From Ryuthela nishihirai (taxonomy: Eukaryota > Arthropoda > Arachnida > Araneae > Heptathelidae): a DNA stretch of 64,000 nucleotides. The notes under the pieces were generated by a model. The model had not been told where the DNA came from and did no database searches. It saw only the letters and a list, made by a program, of their open reading frames with translations. Positions 47,237 to 58,744 of the stretch are shown here, one piece after another; the stretch's first letter is position 1; each line of letters begins with the position of its first letter. The position numbers were made by a program, and so were the translations under genes. Location: NCBI GenBank assembly GCA_038380435.1, contig JAWZYU010000019.1, positions 18,687,801-18,751,800 on the forward strand. Direction: 5' to 3'.

Positions 47237-47285
47237 TTGTCAACAGGGGAAGCAGAACCTGAGCTATGCTCACTTTGCAAGTTTT
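47237..47285 (-). CDS. internal exon, Ser-rich segment of an unidentified coiled-coil protein
   Basis: A 49-bp minus-strand exon with an excellent acceptor (TTTTTTTCCTCTTCTAG) and donor GTAAGT. The last base of the 62-kb exon plus its first two bases give Glu. The segment then reads NLQSEHSSGSASPVD and ends with two bases that pair with the 16-kb exon to give Asn. It is short, so support comes from the splice signals and phase on both sides. Confidence 0.65.
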
Positions 47286-47447
47286 CTAGAAGAGGAAAAA
47301 AATTCATATCAAAGCAGCATTAATTAATATTCATTTACAAAATACTCTACAAAATTATTATGAATTCTAAAAAATAACATAAAAACAAGTCATAAGAGAA
47401 CAACTAGAATTTGTTTTAAATAAAAAAGAAAATATATTATTCATATA

Positions 47448-48915
47448 CAGGGTGATTCAAAACTTATCGTTCAAATTTCGTGGGGAGGTAGGGAATACGT
47501 CAGGAAACCGATTTCACATAGGAAAGAATGTCCGCAAATGTACGCATGCGTATGTAGAGGGCGCTGTGTGTACCCAACCAGTGTTCAGCTCGCCCGACCA
47601 CTCCCGCTGTCATCAGTGTATGAGCTGACTTACTAGTGATAAGATGAATCGTTTTACGCATCAAGAGCTAGCAGATATGCATCTCGCATATGGGGCAGCT
47701 GGCGAAAGCGGCTGCCGAACTAGGCAAGTTTACGAAGACCGATACCCCAACAGAAGAATACCGCAGCATCAAATGTTTGCATGTGTGCATTGCAATCTGC
47801 GTGAACGTGGTTCACTGCGCAGCAACATGCAGGATACGGGGAGAAGATGACTGACGCGGACTGTCAACGTCGCAGAACAAGTCCTATAGTCCATCGAAGA
47901 TAATCCGAATACCAGCACACGAGCTATTGCTCAGCAGCTTGGGGTCTCTCAGTCAGCAGTGTGGCGGATACTGCACAAGGAACGTGTGCACCCTTATCAT
48001 CTGCAAAGGGTGCAGTTACTGCATCCTGACGATTATCCGAAGCATGTGGAATTTGCACAATGGTTCATGCAGAAAGGTGCCGTGGACCCCAGTTTTCCAG
48101 CTTCTGTCCTTTTTACAGATGAAGCTTCATTCACTCGTGAAGGTGTGTTCAATACACACAATTCACATGTGTGGGGTTACGACAACTCGCATGGTATGAG
48201 AAGTCACGCTGTGCAACATCGTTTTGCTGTAAATGTGTGGGCTGGAATCATTGGTGACTGTTTGTTGGGACCTTACTTGCTACCGCCCCGATTGGACGGC
48301 CGGAAATACCTAATATTTCTCGAGACAGTGTTACCGACTTTTCTGGGCGCTGTTCCTGCGCATATCCGCCGAGATATGTGGTATCAACATGATGGGGCTC
48401 CAGCCCATAGCACAATTGTTGTGCGTGATTACCTGAACCGAACATTCGGAGCTCGATGGATCGGTAGAGGTGGACCAATCGCTTGGCCACCCAGGTCATC
48501 TGATTTATCGCCCATGGATTTCTTTTTGTGGGGGGTCATGAAAGACCATGTGTACGAGACCTCCGTTGACAGTGAAATGGACCTAGTTGCACGAATAGTG
48601 GCTGCCGCAGGCATTGTTCGTGATATGCCAGGCATTTTTGAAAATGTTCGGCGGCCAATGCAACGGCGCTGTGAATCCTGTGTCCGTGTAAATGGTCGCA
48701 ATTTTGAGCACCTACTGTGAACCTGTACTTTACCTTGTTGGAATAAAAGTCACATTCGTTACCACTTAACTGTACTGTTTCCTTGTGTTCACTTTACTTG
48801 TCCATTTTGTTCATGTAGATGACATTTGCGGACATACTTTCCTATGTGAAATCGGTTTCCTGACGTATTCCCTACCTCCCCACGAAATTTGAACGATAAG
48901 TTTTGAATCACCCTG
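47448..48915 (+). mobile_element. DD41D mariner with long terminal inverted repeats
   Basis: The ends start CAGGGTGATTCAAAACTTAT and match the complement at 48836-48915 over about 80 bp, nearly perfectly. TA flanks both ends (47446-47447 and 48916-48917). Total length 1468 bp. Inside is a transposase with two nonsense codons. The near-identical repeats point to recent arrival. Confidence 0.95.
47644..48720 (+). pseudogene. DD41D mariner transposase with two nonsense codons
   Basis: 358 codons from ATG 47644 to TGA 48718-48720. The enzyme would bind the terminal repeats and cut and paste the element at TA. N-terminal helix-turn-helix domain (FTHQELADMHLAYG), second HTH with QLGVSQSAVWRIL, then the RNase-H-like core: Asp in FTDEASF (codon 48118), Asp in QHDGAPAH (48391), Asp in LSPMDFFLWG (48517). 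There are 90 and 41 residues between successive Asp, which defines DD41D. The C-terminus ends NFEHLL. TGA at 47848 and TAG at 47887 break the N-terminal part in frame; the remaining core is open and the triad is preserved. Confidence 0.93.
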
Positions 48916-48919
48916 TATA

Positions 48920-49217
48920 CAGGGTGTCCCTGAATTCATGGCCCAAACGTGAGGGGATGATAGTACACACCGAACTCACCAATATTCGTCATAGAATATG
49001 CAGCCGCAAATGCAGACTGGTGCCAGTAGGGGGCGCAGATGAGGTGGCATGGCTTAAAAGAGCTGGATCGGCCAAAACCCAGCATTGTCAGCCACCGATG
49101 TGTGCGACAAGCCTGGTGTTTACGAGCAGGTACGCCGATCACTACTCTGCTGTTGTGCCACCTGTATCAACGTTGGTGGGCGGATGTTTGAGCATTTGTT
49201 GTAATGATCTCCAATAA
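48920..49217 (+). mobile_element. deleted relative of the DD41D mariner
   Basis: Starts with a CAGGGTGTCCCTGAATTCAT terminus two bases after the TA of the previous element. The leader is related (GGGGGCGCAGATG beside AGGGCGCTGTGTG). After a large deletion it ends in codons for GGRMFEHLL and a TAA at 49212-49214, matching the C-terminus of the intact copy's family. The 3' inverted repeat is missing. Confidence 0.75.
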
Positions 49218-49282
49218 ATGTCACTCTGGAAATCTCTGTGTCTGTCCTTCATTTCCGACTCCTCACTGCGTTTGCGGTTTGC

Positions 49283-49430
49283 AGAGCACCTGACATGTTA
49301 TCAGGAGATCGTGGGTTCATATCCCACCCGGCTCAAGACAATTTTTCCTCTAAAATTTAAATCGACGCTAAAGTGCCTATTTATTGTAAATTGATTTGAA
49401 ATACGTCGAGCCTATTTCATTAATTATTTA
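49283..49430 (+). repeat. SINE family C copy, head truncated
   Basis: AGAGCACCTGACATGTTATC, GTGGGTTCATATCCCAC and the tail block (TTCCTCTAAAATTTAAATCG to TTCATTAATTATTT) match the copy at 49570-49736 closely. The A-box part of the tRNA-like head is missing at the junction with the mariner remnant. Confidence 0.85.
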
Positions 49431-49569
49431 TATCTGCATACTTGTCGTACATGCTTCCATCTATTGGCTAATATAAATGCCACTTGTGGCTAGAAATATT
49501 GCCTGAACAGCGCTTCTATGAAACATAAAAGGAATGTTCATAGCGCTTGTTAGAGGAGATCTTGATCGG

Positions 49570-49736
49570 CGGCTGATAGCTCAGTGGTCCAGAGCACCTG
49601 ACATGTTATCAGGTCGTGGGTTCGTATCCCACCTGGCTCAAGACAATTTTTCCTCTAAAATTTAAATCGACACTAAAGTGCTTATTTATTGTGAATTGAT
49701 TTGAAATACGTCGAGCCTATTTCATTAATTATTTAG
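49570..49736 (+). repeat. SINE family C copy with full tRNA-like head
   Basis: The head GGCTGATAGCTCAGTGG and GTGGGTTCGTATCCCAC gives good pol III A and B boxes. An anticodon-like stem CCTGA/TCAGG encloses CATGTTA, but the base before the anticodon position is A instead of the invariant T and a 3' non-tRNA body follows. It is therefore a SINE, not a tRNA gene. Confidence 0.85.
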
Positions 49737-49835
49737 TAATGGTATGTTTCAAAGTGATTAGTGCAGCTATCACCAGTCTCAAAATCAAGAGACATGAGCC
49801 CTATTAACATGCATGCTAAGCAATGGCATTTTCTA

Positions 49836-50445
49836 TCCTGCTGAGGAATGGTCAACTTAACAGGGTCTTGGTGTTGCCCATTTAAACTTGTTCAACAACA
49901 TAGAATGGCTTTGATAATAATTATGAAGAATTATAATCCTGAAATTAATGAATTAGTGGACTTCTACTGAAGGAAAATTTGCCAATGCTTTGTATTTATG
50001 AGTTGCTAGCCCCATTTCCACCATAGTTGAAGGCCAATTGAAAAATTAATATCCAAGTGATACTTTATATTAGCTGGTGTATAATCTTGATTAGAGGCTA
50101 CTGCAGTTATCTGAACCTGCTACTAGGAGCACTGCTGATCCTAAACCTTTCTATTGTGTCTCAGGCAGGTGTTTCTTTTTTGATTCTAGGTCTTGAAAAG
50201 ATCCTCTTGTAAAGGCAGTGTCTGAAATACTATCAGTAAGGGTGACTTCAGCCTTTAGTGATGGGAGGATAGTCTTTGCCCCATGCCAGTGATTATGGGG
50301 TTATTTGATAATGTTGGTCCTACCTCTCTCAATAAACCTAGTTTCTATAAAAATCCTACTATCATTTTCTTCCCACAACTACCTGGAATGTGAGAGCTCC
50401 ACATAGAGCTTGTTCTCTTAATGTTCTCACATAGAAATTTCAGTG
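49836..50445 (+). mobile_element. RTE-type LINE, 5' fragment
   Basis: Matches the 5' leader and first codons of the 26-kb RTE: CCTGCTGAGGAATGGTCAAC near 49838, TTTGCCCCATGCCAGTGATT near 50275, and GGAATGTGAGAGCTCCACAT near 50390. The rest of the element is absent. Heavily substituted. Confidence 0.75.
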
Positions 50446-50804
50446 TTACAACCTATACATAAGTGTACTGCAAACTGGACTGAGTGCACCCTACAACAGG
50501 AAATCACTGAATGTAAGCATGATATTATGAACAAAAATACACCACAATCTCACCATCTCTTCCTTTTTTGGCAAGTTCTTCAACAGTTTTTACTTTCCCC
50601 AACACTCAAGGGCTACTTGGCCTCATCTCACATAGATTCACAGCACAGGCCAGATTTACCACCCTGACAGAGAATTTGTAACTACTATTCCACTCCCTTC
50701 ATTCCCATAAGGTTCACTCTTTTGCCATGATGAGCCGTTTCTTTCCTCTTTGTACTTTTTTGTTTTAATGCTGTACACTAAGGTCTCTTAATTGTGTTTA
50801 TCCC
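50446..50804. other. intron sequence, nothing recognised
   Basis: No supported feature. Confidence 0.4.
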
Positions 50805-51638
50805 ATGGATGGTAAAGTTTGTCCATCTAAAACTATGATTTTCAACATTACAGTTGCCCTGACCAGAGTAGCTCAGGAACACTACTTCATTATATGAAAC
50901 CTTGACCAACAAATAACTAGGATTATGAAATGATAAGTTTTGTTTTGACACTTTCTATTAAAATGAACTATATGACCTTAGGAACTTTGTGGTTCTCTTT
51001 CTTTGAAAATGACTGCCTTGAGCAGCAAGTGTGTTGTTGCCAAGAGCAATGATCACTTGGACATTTGCCTTATTATTAAAAGAATCTTTCACCACTTTTC
51101 TACCAAATTTTGCTAATACAGGTTTAATAAAGCATATTTATTATTATTATTATATTATGATGCTATGAACTCACTTAAAAGTATGTAAGCTATTTTCTTT
51201 TAAATATGGATAAATGGAAAATATGGATATGGATAAATGGATGGTAAAGTTTGTCCATCTAAAACTATGATTTTCAACATTACAGTTGCCCTGACCAGAG
51301 TAGCTCAGGAACACTACTTCATTATATGAAACCTTGACCAACAAATAACTAGGATTATGAAATGATAAGTTTTGTTTTGACACTTTCTATTAAAATGAAC
51401 TATATGACCTTAGGAACTTTGTGGTTCTCTTTCTTTGAAAATGACTGCCTTGAGCAGCAAGTGTGTTGTTGCCAAGAGCAATGATCACTTGGACATTTGC
51501 CTTATTATTAAAAGAATCTTTCACCACTTTTCTACCAAATTTTGCTAATACAGGTTTAATAAAGCATATTTATTATTATTATTATATTATGATGCTATGA
51601 ACTCACTTAAAAGTATGTAAGCTATTTTCTTTTAAATA
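50805..51638. repeat. direct duplication of 402 bp
   Basis: 50805-51206 and 51237-51638 appear identical base for base on reading. They are separated by a 30-bp spacer made of GGATAAATGG-like words. Both copies end with a (TTA)n run and ACTTAAAAGTATGTAAGC. No ORF or known element lies inside. Confidence 0.9.
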
Positions 51639-52095
51639 AGATTTAGTGTTATTGCAGAAAGCAATCATTACATTAACCAATCTTTGATGAATTTCGTAAG
51701 ATTTTATGATTAACCTCGAATTCTAAAATCTACAATCATGAAACATATTTATGGCCTACTGAGCGGACCCAGATATGTATTAATATTTCTAGTTGACTGA
51801 GAACTAGCATTCAATTTAAGAAAACTGTCAACTACTGACTAGTCTCTAAATACATTATCCAAAATTATGATTAAATCTCATAATAGTTGGTTGACTGTTT
51901 GGGTTTAATGGTATAAAACTATCATGTAATAGTAACCCAAGGTGAATGAAGGTAGGGTGGTGCCACTCCACGAGAGAGTATTTCTTGATGATCCTTGGCT
52001 AGGAGTTTTGATGTGACAGTGGGGAGATGCAGGGGAGGTGATGGTGAACATCAACAACAATGAGGTATTCCTTATAAGAAGCTTACTGTAAGATA
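51639..52095. other. intron sequence, nothing recognised
   Basis: No supported feature. Confidence 0.4.
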
Positions 52096-52174
52096 CACAG
52101 TCGTATCAAAATAATATGACCACCTACCATACATATACTATGGTAGGTGGTCATACTATTCTGATACAAATGTG
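52096..52174. mobile_element. 79-bp minimal MITE (two Tc1 termini back to back)
   Basis: CACAGTCGTATCAAAATAAT and its near-perfect complement form 36-bp arms around a 7-base loop, flanked by TA. The terminus is that of the Tc1 element at 12416-14983, so this is an extreme deletion derivative or a terminus-only MITE. Confidence 0.9.
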
Positions 52175-52276
52175 TATATTTTTGTTGACAGAAAAGGTGT
52201 AAAATTACAATCTCAATTTTGTTTAACTGTTTGTAATCTATATAAATATCAGGGAAATATTTATTCTAATAAATAT

Positions 52277-52320
52277 ACCCTCAGTGGCCACTTTATTAGT
52301 TACAGTTCTGTGTTATGTCA
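52277..52320 (+). repeat. possible single Tc1-family terminus
   Basis: TACCCTCAGTGGCCACTTTA resembles a widespread Tc1/mariner-type terminus. No partner end was found nearby. Confidence 0.35.
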
Positions 52321-52560
52321 ATAGTAAGATACAGAACTCAGTAATATCTTAAATAAGCATTTTTTGAAAAAGTGTGACTGAAGATAATTGAAAGATCTCA
52401 GGTAAATCTATTTCAATCTCACTTTTTAACAATATTCATTTGATATTTTAAAGTTAAGGAAATTGGACTATTTAATAACAATAATTACAGTTTAAGTACT
52501 TGCTTTCAAAACTGGGTAAAAACAAGTTAAAACTAAAGCAACAACTGCTATGCTACTTTA

Positions 52561-53513
52561 CTAATACATCTAAGAATGTTTTCAGCAGTTCGTGTGACAA
52601 TTAGATTAATTTTTTCTAAATCCGAATGATATTATGGAGAACAAGATAATTTGCTAACTGTTTCAGCTTCCTTAACTCTTGAAATACTGAAGGTACATTG
52701 TTGGAAATCAAGATTCAAATAGATTTGATAGAGTTCTGTATCTGCATTACTACTGACATATCGTCACTCAAAAGATGAAGGGGTGTAACTTGAAAAATGG
52801 CAAAATTGAGTTAAGCCCACAAAAGATGTTACCTAAAACATGTATGTGAAATGTTCAACTGTCATATCTCTCTGACTTACCATTATGTGGTTATAATGAA
52901 TTAGATAGGAAGCATAACTAATTTTTCGACATGGGATGAAAAGACAACCTAGCATAACTCTATTTATAACTGTTCATCTTATTTTGTTATGGACACATAA
53001 TCAATTATGCCTTCTGAGAACAGTGTGTAGGGATCTTCCTGAATTTCAGGTTGGGACCAAATGTCATATTACTATCTGTAATATTGGACTTCTCAATTAA
53101 TTACCTGAATTATACTGATTTACATTTACTTTTGTAGATAGAAAACTAATTTTGAATGGATGTCCTCATTGAATGCAAAGATTGGAGCCTGTATGTTGGT
53201 CTCGTAAAAATAAATAAAATATGTTGAAAAACCTGTGAGCGACGATATGTCAGCAGTTACATCCCTTCATCTTTTGAGCGACGATATGTCAGTAGTAATG
53301 CAGATACAGAACTCAATCAAATCTATTTAAATCTTGATTTCCAACAATATGCTTTCAGTATTTTAAAAGTTATTGAGGCTGAAACACTTAGCAAATTAGC
53401 TTATTTACTATTTAATTAATTAGCTTGTTCTCCAAAATATTCAGATTTGGCAAAAATTAATCTAATTGTCACATGAATTGCTGAAAACACTCTTAGATTA
53501 TTGGATACATTAG
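52561..53513. mobile_element. foldback element with ~230-260-bp arms
   Basis: The arms 52561-52790 and 53254-53513 are reverse complements with indels. Shared blocks: GTGACAATTAGATTAATTTT, GTTCTGTATCTGCATTACTA and CATATCGTC. The ~460-bp centre has no ORF. A diverged partial copy in direct orientation lies at about 52312-52500. The right arm end contains a direct repeat of GAGCGACGATATGTCAG. Confidence 0.8.
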
Positions 53514-54285
53514 ATATTGGATAATAAATATATACTGAAGCTCAAATATTTTTTTGGGAAGTAATTGCAATCGAAAGTGAACAATGTACTAGGGAGAGTA
53601 ATGATATAACAAAGTTTACAGAACAAAGTTTATGAAAGTTATGATCGAATTTATAAAAGTTTTAGCTCATTTTATTTTTATTTATAAGTTTAAGCCAGTT
53701 CTTAAAAACAGAGAAAAAATTTCTTTAAGAAATTATCAATTGTATTTAAAGAGATTATGACACCTTGTCAGAAGGTGATATATCAGACTTAGTGACCATA
53801 CAAATGAAGACCCTACCTATATAGTATATAAGAATCCGAAATCAACAACTACAACCAAGAAATATTTCATGCTTGTCAATCACATTTAACTCTGCTATGC
53901 TAAGATCATTTTTGAAACACTAGACAATGTGGAAATGATCACAAAACAATAGTGCAACAAGGACGTACAAATGCTACAGCTACTGAATGGCCACCCAAAA
54001 GAATAAAATCAACAGGGAATACAAATATTATCAGCTTTGCTGGTTAAGGTTCAGTCAAAGAGGAACAAGAAGAAATATTGAAACCAAGAGAGAACAAGAA
54101 AAAAAGTCTCTCATGAGCTGCAAAGCCAAGGTAAGGAATATAAAAATTCTAAGATGGGAAATAAAATTCCAGCAAGAAACACTTTTAGACCAAGGTGCAT
54201 TCTAACTATCTGTGGAAAAATTTAGGAGATATTCTACCTTTATTACTGACACAGGGAGGCAATATTTTGTTTCTGCTGTCTCATG
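53514..54285. other. intron sequence, one unconvincing ORF
   Basis: A 72-codon Lys-rich plus-strand frame at 53987-54205 has no recognisable family and could be chance. Confidence 0.35.
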
Positions 54286-54330
54286 TCAGACCTCTGTGGC
54301 AAGCAGCTGCTTGAGGGGGGCATATTTTAT
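54286..54330 (+). repeat. SINE family B tail fragment
   Basis: CAGACCTCTGTGGCAAGCAG followed by CTGCTTGAGGGGGG matches the 3' part of family B. The head is not recognisable. Confidence 0.6.
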
Positions 54331-55325
54331 TTTATTCACTACACATCCAGTCTCCAAACCCAAAGAGAGCACATTGCGCAATTTCTTTAAACAAACCCTA
54401 CAAACATAAATAGAAGTTAGACCGCATCTAATTTCACACTTCTAATTCGATCACACTATTACAGGAAGATTAACAAACAACAGTATTTACATTCAGATTT
54501 GAAGTTAAGGAAAATGTGATTTGTTTGTCGAAGAAAATATCATAACAGTGATATTAAAACAAGTTACAAAACAAATTAAAACATATTTCATACTATAGAA
54601 AAGATAAAGATATATTTCTAAAAGATATCATTTCATCATCTTCCAAAAGAAACACCAGTCTGAGCATGTTCACCTTACTATTGAGGTGATAACAGAGAAA
54701 AAAAATGCTTTCATAAACAATGTGGAAAAAATAGCAGTCTGCAAGAAGAAAGATGACACAAAGTTGGATGAAACTAAATAAGAAAGTTGCCTCTGTTTTT
54801 GATTTACAAGTTATATTTTTGCTAGTAAGTAAGGAAGCCAGCTGTTTTATCCTTGTCTATTAATAAATTACAATCTTATGATTTACATCAAATCGTGCCA
54901 TGTAACTGCTTAACCTGGTATGTAGGCATTTAGCAAATGAGGAGCATGATAGGATGAACAAGCCAGAGCTGTTATCTTCAAAAACTCAACAAGGAAAGGA
55001 TTGAAGAGGTATCACTATTCGCTGATAGTTGCAGAGGTGAAAATAAGAATTCGATAACTGCTGTATTGCTTATTCTGTGTGTAACTTGAACATACAGTCT
55101 CATAATGTCATCAACAAGGATACAAACAAAGCAGACGATTTATTCTTGCCTTCCCAGCTTATTCCAATCTTTAGCAAGTATAAAAAGAACTTCAACTTTA
55201 TTTATTCGCTTATATCAGAGGACTTCTTGCATTTCAAAGTTCAGTGAAAAGACTTTCACATATTATCAGTAAGGTAAGATGATGTTGGGAATACATTTTA
55301 CTGGAAGAACATGTTAGAATAAATA
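54331..55325. other. intron sequence, nothing recognised
   Basis: No supported feature. Confidence 0.4.
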
Positions 55326-55463
55326 AATACACCCTCACGCAGCTGCTTGCCACAGAGGTATGATAGGAGTTTGCCAGTTTAATACGCCATAGTATAAGGT
55401 CTGTGAGAATGACCCAGGTCAGTTTGATCAGTAGCCAGACACACTAACTACTCGGCCATGGGA
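55326..55463 (-). repeat. SINE family B copy, internally shortened
   Basis: CGCAGCTGCTTGCCACAGAG and AACTACTCGGCCATG match the tail and head parts of the 34-kb copy on the minus strand. The middle is shorter. Confidence 0.7.
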
Positions 55464-56500
55464 TAGCTATGCAAGAATTGTAAAAAACAAATCCCAGGAT
55501 AATATACTGCATTATATAATAAAATAACTAAATTTCATTAGTAATGTACTTCGAAAATATCACAGTATTATCCAAATAATGGCAATCAATTTCTCCAGAA
55601 ATGATATCATCTAGGTTAAACCATCAACCACTCAAAATATCTTTTGATCAGTGTAATGACCTCATGGGGTTGTATCCAGGAGAAATACCAGTGACACAAT
55701 TACCTGAAAACATTCACTTTTTACAAAAACCTACCTTATTAATTTTACTTTGAATAGTATTGCTTAACTTTTCTAACAGTTAAAAATATCCTCCAGGTTA
55801 TATACTTGAAGTTGCAATATATTTTAATAATAATATTTAACTGCATTGCAACATAATATTATTTATCGCTTTTTTTTCATTCAAATCTCTAACCTATCAT
55901 TATGAAGGTACAACATTTACAATTTTGCTTCACTTAAAATGTGTAATATTACTGGTAAAAATGCATAAAATCGATAGGTAATCAAAAATCAGCCCTTCTA
56001 AAGTACAGGTGTAACTCACAGATACTAGTCAAAAGGCACTACGGAGAAAAGACGAAGTGGTGTAACTGATTTAATGGTGAATATCACCTTTATTTTAATA
56101 TCGATAATTTTTTAATATCGGAGTCGATACACCCTATAAACTACATACATTTTCTTATACAATAACATCAAGTACATTGGTTTAACTTCGAAAAACAACA
56201 CAAGCCATAAGACGAAACATATGCAAAATCTTTAAATCACTCTCCTGTAGAGTTAGGAAAACTGAGATACGCCCCTTTGCCTTTTGGACAATGATATGTG
56301 GAACTGTACCTAATGAAATGGCCCTTTGAGTGTATGTTGATATTACAGATTTCCTAATTTTATCATTTGCATTTCATATTGAATATTACAGAATTTGCAT
56401 TAGATGATTCTGAGAAATTATTCTGATCTTGCTCTTAAATTAAATTCCACTAAATTAAAACACCAGATCTTAATTTATTTCAACTTATCTTATTTCCACC
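55464..56500. other. intron sequence, nothing recognised
   Basis: No supported feature. Some GGTGTAACT words recur near 56010-56070. Confidence 0.35.
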
Positions 56501-57466
56501 CACACTATCTGATCGAAAGTATCTGGACACCCCTTCTGAATAGTGGATTTGTACATAGATGCCACAGCAATGGCCCAAACAGGTATAAAAGGATGCACAT
56601 GGCCTGACAAACCTCATAGACATGCATGAACAAGAGAATGGGCCATATGGCAGAGCTCATATGGTCATAGGATGGTCACCTTAGGAACAAGTCAGTTTGG
56701 GACATTTTGGTCCTGCTGCAATTGTCCCGATCAACTGTAAGTGATGCAACTGATAAGTGATGCTATTAACTATTGTGAAGCGGAAACACCTAGGTGCAAC
56801 AACAGTGCAATCACGACACAGTAGGCCATGTAAAATGACAGAGTGTGACCACTGAGTGCTGAAGCAGGTGGTGCAACAAAATCTCCCTGTCCCTGATTTC
56901 AACACTCACCATCAGAAATTCCAAAATCCCTCTGGAAGCAGTACCATAACAGTTCATTGCAAAGCTGCAGGAAATGGGTTTCCATGGCCGAACAGCCACA
57001 CACAAGCCTAACATCAACAAGATTATGCCAAGCATTGGTTGGAATGGTGTAAAGCACGGTGCCAGTGGACTCTTGAGCAGTGGAACCAAATTCTTTGGAG
57101 TGATAAATCATGCTTTACAATATGGCAATCTGATGGAGTAAGAACAGGTGTGTAACTTGTGTGTAAGAACTTGACTGGCCTGCACAGAGCCCTGATCTCA
57201 ACCCCATGGAAACCTTTAGGATGAATTGGAAAGCCACTACTTGCCAGGCCGAACTGCCCAACATCAGTGACCAGGCTCACTAATGGTCTTGTGGCAGAAT
57301 GGCAGGCAATTCCCTCAGTAACATACCAAAATCTAGTGGAAAGCCTTCCCTGTAGAATGGAGGCTGTGAAAGCAACAAAGGGTGGACCACATAGTATTAA
57401 TTCCTTTCCTATTACTGGGAGATTATGGAATAATGAGTGTCTGGATACTTTTGATAATATAGTGTG
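56501..57466 (+). mobile_element. Tc1-like element, internally deleted
   Basis: The ends CACACTATCTGATCGAAAGT and the complement of ACTTTTGATAATATAGTGTG are inverted repeats. Transposase scraps in order: first catalytic block as WSDKSCF near 57095 (Glu to Lys), then GLHRALISTPW with the DLNPME-like region near 57185. A C-terminus with LVESLPCRMEAVKATKGGP at about 57330-57385 follows. The central segment with the second Asp is missing. At 966 bp it is a defective copy of a common Tc1 type. Confidence 0.8.
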
Positions 57467-57561
57467 TGTTAATAATAATGACAATAATAAATATATATAT
57501 ATCGTCACTATGAATAGGGTTTAAATTTATTCTCTTCCAAAAAACATTTACCAAGTCAGAT

Positions 57562-58148
57562 ATCCAGACACCTGAAAGATTGTTGGAAAATTAAACTGAT
57601 CACTCTGAAAACTATGACATTGTACCAAATAAAAAAAGTAGCATTATCTCAGGCAATTGATAATTTAAATACCTTAGTTTGTTATGGTGTAGGAGCCCCT
57701 TATTGGAGGCTAACCTAGCCTAAATTTAATCTGACCTAGCCTAAATACAGTTTTCAATTTACTAAAAAAAAAATTCTTCTGGAGTTATCCAACGAAACAT
57801 CTTTTTTTTCTCTTGTTTTGACTAATTCTGAAGTTATTATTTTGCTGTATCAATCCCCTAGGCTTTACTTTGTCTTATAATAGCAATTTGAAACTTATGC
57901 TCTAATTTTTTAATACATTAACTCTGACTCATCGACATGAATTTTTATTCTCATAAATCAATGCAGTATAAGCTCAAGTTCAATTTAATGTAAGATCCCA
58001 ATGAAATTAGCCTCCAATGAGGGGCAATAAACTAAGGTATTCAAATTGTCAATTGCCTGAGATAATGCTACTTTTTTATTAGGCACAATGTCATAGTTTT
58101 CAGAGTGATCAGTTTATTTTTCCAACAATCTTTCAGGTGTCTGGATTT
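57562..58148. mobile_element. foldback element with ~165-bp arms
   Basis: The left arm starts ATCCAGACACCTGAAAGATT and the right arm is its complement, ending near 58147. Similarity extends through CAATTGATAATTTAAATACC and the GGAGGCTAA block. A centre of about 250 bp has no ORF. It lies about 95 bases from the Tc1 element at 56501-57466. Confidence 0.8.
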
Positions 58149-58639
58149 CCCCATTACACTCACTGAGGACGTTTTAGTCCCTCCCCCCCTCCACTGGAAA
58201 AGTTTCATTAAAAATTTATGAATTTTTAAGCTTATATTCAACAGTTTTAAAAGATTTCACTCCTCCACCCCAACTTGGCTGTGCCACTCTGACGATATAG
58301 ACTTTCTTTTTTGCTTTGCTGCACTAACTTTTCAGCACATAGCCACGATCCCCAAAATTCAAACCCAAAGAAAAAAAATTCATATTGTTTAGTAAAAAAA
58401 TGTAGCCAAGAAAGTATTTCTGCATTTCATAACAGGATAGAAAATCCCATTAATGTGAGCAATCCAAGTCACTTTGTATAACATTGTCCCATATTTTAAA
58501 ATATATCACACTGAAAAGAATCATTAAAAGAAATAAAAAATATGCTTCAGGTAAATATTTCATTTGGGGAGAAATTTACTGTCGATTAATTTTGATTTTA
58601 ATTAAATATAATTTAACAATAATAATAAGGTTAAACACA
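58149..58639. other. intron sequence, nothing recognised
   Basis: No supported feature. Confidence 0.4.
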
Positions 58640-58744
58640 GTTAAAATTCTATAATAATTTTATATCACGATAATGCAGTGGTACAAAAGTTAAAAACATT
58701 CTTCCAGGGAGAGATATATTCTTCGCAATAGATTCTTCACACCC

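Noticed and set aside
48248..48701. Minus-strand frames of 83 and 90 codons
   Set aside because: They are antisense shadows of the DD41D transposase.
49570..49645. tRNA gene
   Set aside because: The loop lacks the T before the anticodon position, and the sequence continues into a repeated non-tRNA body shared with 49283-49430, so it is a SINE head.
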